Part shown: positions 6,787-8,756 of the stretch, piece after piece
How the letters are laid out: every line of letters starts with the position of its first letter
Numbering within the stretch: position 1 is the first letter of the stretch
Source of the DNA: Nitrospirota bacterium
GTDB taxonomy: Bacteria > Nitrospirota > Thermodesulfovibrionia > Thermodesulfovibrionales > UBA6898
Direction: 5' to 3'
DNA length: 8,756 nt
Assembly: GCA_021787505.1 (NCBI GenBank)
Contig: JAJYLU010000053.1
Coordinates: 1 to 8,756 of the forward strand
Position numbers and translations under genes: made by a program
The notes under the pieces: generated by a model
The model's input: only the letters and a program-made list of their open reading frames with translations
The model's database searches: none
What the model was told of the DNA's origin: nothing

Positions 6787-7523
6787 TTCTGCTGAGACAC
6801 GGAGAGAGCATATGGAACAGGGAAAACCTTTTTACGGGCTGGACCGATGTGGACCTGTCCGAAAAAGGGACGGAAGAGGCAAAGGAAGCGGGACGGGTGC
6901 TGAAAGATCAGGGTTATATCTTCGACATCGCCTTTACGTCGGTCCTGAAGCGGGCGATACGCACTCTTTGGATCGCCCTTGATGAGATGGACCTCATGTG
7001 GATCCCGGTGGTCCGTGACTGGAGGCTGAACGAGCGTCACTACGGCGCGTTGCAGGGACTCAATAAAGCCGAGACGGCCGCAAAATACGGCGACCGGCAG
7101 GTAAAGATCTGGAGGCGCAGCTATGATGTGAGGCCCCCCGCCCTGGACGAAGAGGACCCCCGAAACCCGGCAAAGGACCGGCGATACAGAGACCTGCGCA
7201 AGGAAGAGATACCGCTTGCCGAGTGTCTCAAAGACACGGTTGAGCGTTTCCTTCCCTGCTGGCACGATGTGATCTCACCTGCGGTAAGGGCAGGCAAGAA
7301 GGTACTGATAGCAGCGCACGGCAACAGTCTTCGCGCTCTCGTGAAGTACCTCGACGGGGTTTCCGACGAGGCGATCACTGAACTGAACATCCCCACCGGT
7401 ATGCCGCTCGTCTACGAATTGGACGATAAACTCAGGCCGCTGCGTAACTATTATCTCGGGGACGCCGAAAAGGTGAAAAAGGCCATGGAAGCCGTGGCAA
7501 ACCAGGGCAAGGCAAAAAAATAA
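6774..7523 (+). CDS. gpmA: 2,3-bisphosphoglycerate-dependent phosphoglycerate mutase
   Basis: Glycolytic and gluconeogenic enzyme interconverting 3-phosphoglycerate and 2-phosphoglycerate through a phosphohistidine intermediate primed by 2,3-bisphosphoglycerate. The product is 249 residues, the normal length for dPGM, and similarity to E. coli GpmA is clear throughout. Signatures: LVLLRHGES with the phospho-acceptor His9, [48 protein letters not shown] with catalytic Glu87, and [17 protein letters not shown] with the second histidine, His182. It ends VANQGKAKK, very like E. coli GpmA. All key residues are present. It follows a possible small ORF with overlap, and the phosphofructokinase starts right after it, so the two glycolytic genes are probably one transcript. 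This is not the metal-dependent GpmI type, which is unrelated in sequence. Confidence 0.97.
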   Translation: MHRLVLLRHGESIWNRENLFTGWTDVDLSEKGTEEAKEAGRVLKDQGYIFDIAFTSVLKRAIRTLWIALDEMDLMWIPVVRDWRLNERHYGALQGLNKAETAAKYGDRQVKIWRRSYDVRPPALDEEDPRNPAKDRRYRDLRKEEIPLAECLKDTVERFLPCWHDVISPAVRAGKKVLIAAHGNSLRALVKYLDGVSDEAITELNIPTGMPLVYELDDKLRPLRNYYLGDAEKVKKAMEAVANQGKAKK

Positions 7524-7534
7524 TGGGGGCGAAT

Positions 7535-8756
7535 ATGGAAAAGGAAATTCCGGACTTCACCGTGGCGAGACTTGGCGATTGCGGCATACCCTCTCCAGTG
7601 ACAGACGTCCCTTTTGTCAAGGACGACGAGCACGTATTGTATCATTCCCACGTTGAGCGAATCAGGGAGTTCCTTGATGCCGGCAAGGAACCTCCGCACA
7701 TGGAGCTTGCCGGGCCGAGGGCCAAGATTTTCTTCGAACCCTCCGAACTCAGATGCGGCATCGTGACATGCGGCGGGATTTGTCCCGGCATCAACGACGT
7801 GATCCGCTCCATCGTACTGAGCCTCCGCTATCATTACGGCGTAGATAAGGTATTCGGTTTCCGTTTCGGGTATGAGGGGCTCGTTCCTAAATACGGCCAC
7901 GAGGCTTTTGAACTTACTCCGGAGTCGGTGAAGGGCATTCATCAAACAGGCGGGTCTATCCTCGCGTCTTCGCGGGGGTCACAGGATATCGCAGAGATGG
8001 TCGATACCCTGGAGAGGATGAAGATAGGGATCCTTTTTACCATTGGAGGAGACGGCACCCTTCGCGGAAGTCATGCTATAGCGGAGGAGGTGAAGAGGCG
8101 CGGACTCAAGATCTCCGTAATCGGCATCCCTAAAACCATAGACAACGATATCTCCTACGTTCAAGAGACCTTCGGGTTCGAAACTGCGGTGACAGAGACG
8201 AGGACGTCACTCTACTCCGCGCATGTAGAGGCCACAGGTGCGCGGAACGGGGTCGGCCTGGTGAAACTGATGGGCCGCCAGTCCGGATTCATTGCAGCAT
8301 ATGCGACACTCGCCAACAGCGAGGTTAACTTTTGTCTGGTCCCGGAGGTACCTTTCACGCTTGCAAGTTTCCTGCGTGAACTGGAAGAGAGACTTGCAAA
8401 GAAAGGGCATGCCCTCGTGGTTGTCGCCGAAGGAGCGGGGCAGGAGCTCATGGAGGAGACCCATATCTGCGACGCATCAGGTAATGTCCGTCTCGGAGAC
8501 GTCGGCGTTTTTCTCAGGGACCGGATCGGAGAGTACTTTAAAAAAATGGGGACTGAGATGAACCTGAAATATATCGATCCCAGTTATACAATCAGAAGCA
8601 TGCCGGCCACGGCGCGGGACTCAGCCTTCTGCCTTCTGCTGGGACAGTATGCGGTACACGCTGGAATGAGCGGAAGGACCGACATGATCGTGAGTGTCTG
8701 GAGGGGGGAGTTCACCCACGTCCCGGTTCTTGCGGCTGTCTCGCGCCGCAAGCAGG
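7535..8756 (+). CDS. 6-phosphofructokinase, long plant/trypanosomatid-like clade, 3' end cut by window
   Basis: Phosphorylates fructose-6-phosphate to fructose-1,6-bisphosphate. It is open to the right edge, with about 407 codons visible. From the ATG at 7535 there is a ~70-residue N-terminal extension before the PFK core. The core shows RCGIVTCGGICPGINDVIRS (from about 73), FRFGYEGL, TIGGDGTLRGSHAIAEE (Asp173, Gly174), GIPKTIDNDI (Lys200, catalytic Asp203, Asp205), LMGRQSGFIAAYA (246-) and PEVPF. GGDG is the ATP-type signature, while Lys before TIDND is usual in PPi enzymes. The combination is known from trypanosomatid and plant ATP-PFKs, so ATP use is more likely. Database names for this clade often say diphosphate-fructose-6-phosphate 1-phosphotransferase. 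ATG 7535 has GGGGG 5 nt upstream. An alternative ATG at 7523 overlaps the gpmA stop by 1 bp (TAATG) but lacks a good ribosome site. Confidence 0.93.
   Translation, partial: MEKEIPDFTVARLGDCGIPSPVTDVPFVKDDEHVLYHSHVERIREFLDAGKEPPHMELAGPRAKIFFEPSELRCGIVTCGGICPGINDVIRSIVLSLRYHYGVDKVFGFRFGYEGLVPKYGHEAFELTPESVKGIHQTGGSILASSRGSQDIAEMVDTLERMKIGILFTIGGDGTLRGSHAIAEEVKRRGLKISVIGIPKTIDNDISYVQETFGFETAVTETRTSLYSAHVEATGARNGVGLVKLMGRQSGFIAAYATLANSEVNFCLVPEVPFTLASFLRELEERLAKKGHALVVVAEGAGQELMEETHICDASGNVRLGDVGVFLRDRIGEYFKKMGTEMNLKYIDPSYTIRSMPATARDSAFCLLLGQYAVHAGMSGRTDMIVSVWRGEFTHVPVLAAVSRRKQ

Noticed and set aside
7451..7945. 164-codon minus-strand frame across the gpmA end and phosphofructokinase start
   Set aside because: Antisense to two secure genes and lacking recognisable domains.
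1..8756. CRISPR array, tRNA/rRNA, insertion sequence or prophage genes
   Set aside because: No regularly spaced repeats, RNA gene signatures, transposase or phage-type products were seen on either strand.

Overview
The window reads as chromosome of a GC-rich Gram-negative bacterium. The Gram-negative call rests on an RND efflux adaptor with a lipoprotein signal, followed by an HAE1-type inner-membrane permease. A short C/G-rich palindromic repeat at 6484-6563 resembles, from memory only, dispersed repeats of Nitrospirota and Geobacter-like Desulfobacterota. I regard the phylum as unproven.

Layout. (1) 1-1452, minus strand: a periplasmic adaptor lipoprotein and the first 77 codons of an HAE1-family RND permease. 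The two overlap by 23 bp and read leftward out of the window. (2) 1453-1820: a 368-bp divergent intergenic region. It holds a good sigma70-like promoter for the efflux operon, a 20-bp-phased direct repeat, and a perfect 7-bp hairpin just before glgP. (3) 1821-6472, plus strand: glgP (glycogen phosphorylase) and glgX (debranching enzyme), coupled by an ATGA overlap. (4) 6473-6603: the palindromic repeat, which may double as a terminator. (5) 6604-8756, plus strand: a possible 60-residue ORF with a very strong ribosome binding site, then gpmA (cofactor-dependent phosphoglycerate mutase), then a 6-phosphofructokinase that runs off the right edge.

How the genes fit together. GlgP removes glucose-1-phosphate from the outer chains of an alpha-1,4-glucan. 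GlgX removes the short branch stubs GlgP leaves behind. The phosphofructokinase and GpmA are two later steps of glycolysis. The right-hand 7 kb is therefore a storage-glucan mobilisation and glycolysis cluster. No phosphoglucomutase or phosphoglucose isomerase is visible here, so the link from glucose-1-phosphate to fructose-6-phosphate must lie elsewhere. The efflux operon is divergent and appears functionally unrelated.

I found no clear new biological system. The points most worth a second look are: the phosphofructokinase, which has an ATP-type glycine together with a PPi-type lysine and resembles trypanosomatid/plant enzymes; the small ORF ahead of gpmA; the palindromic repeat; and the unexplained sequence organisation between the efflux operon and glgP. 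I saw no tRNA, rRNA, CRISPR array, insertion sequence or phage gene.
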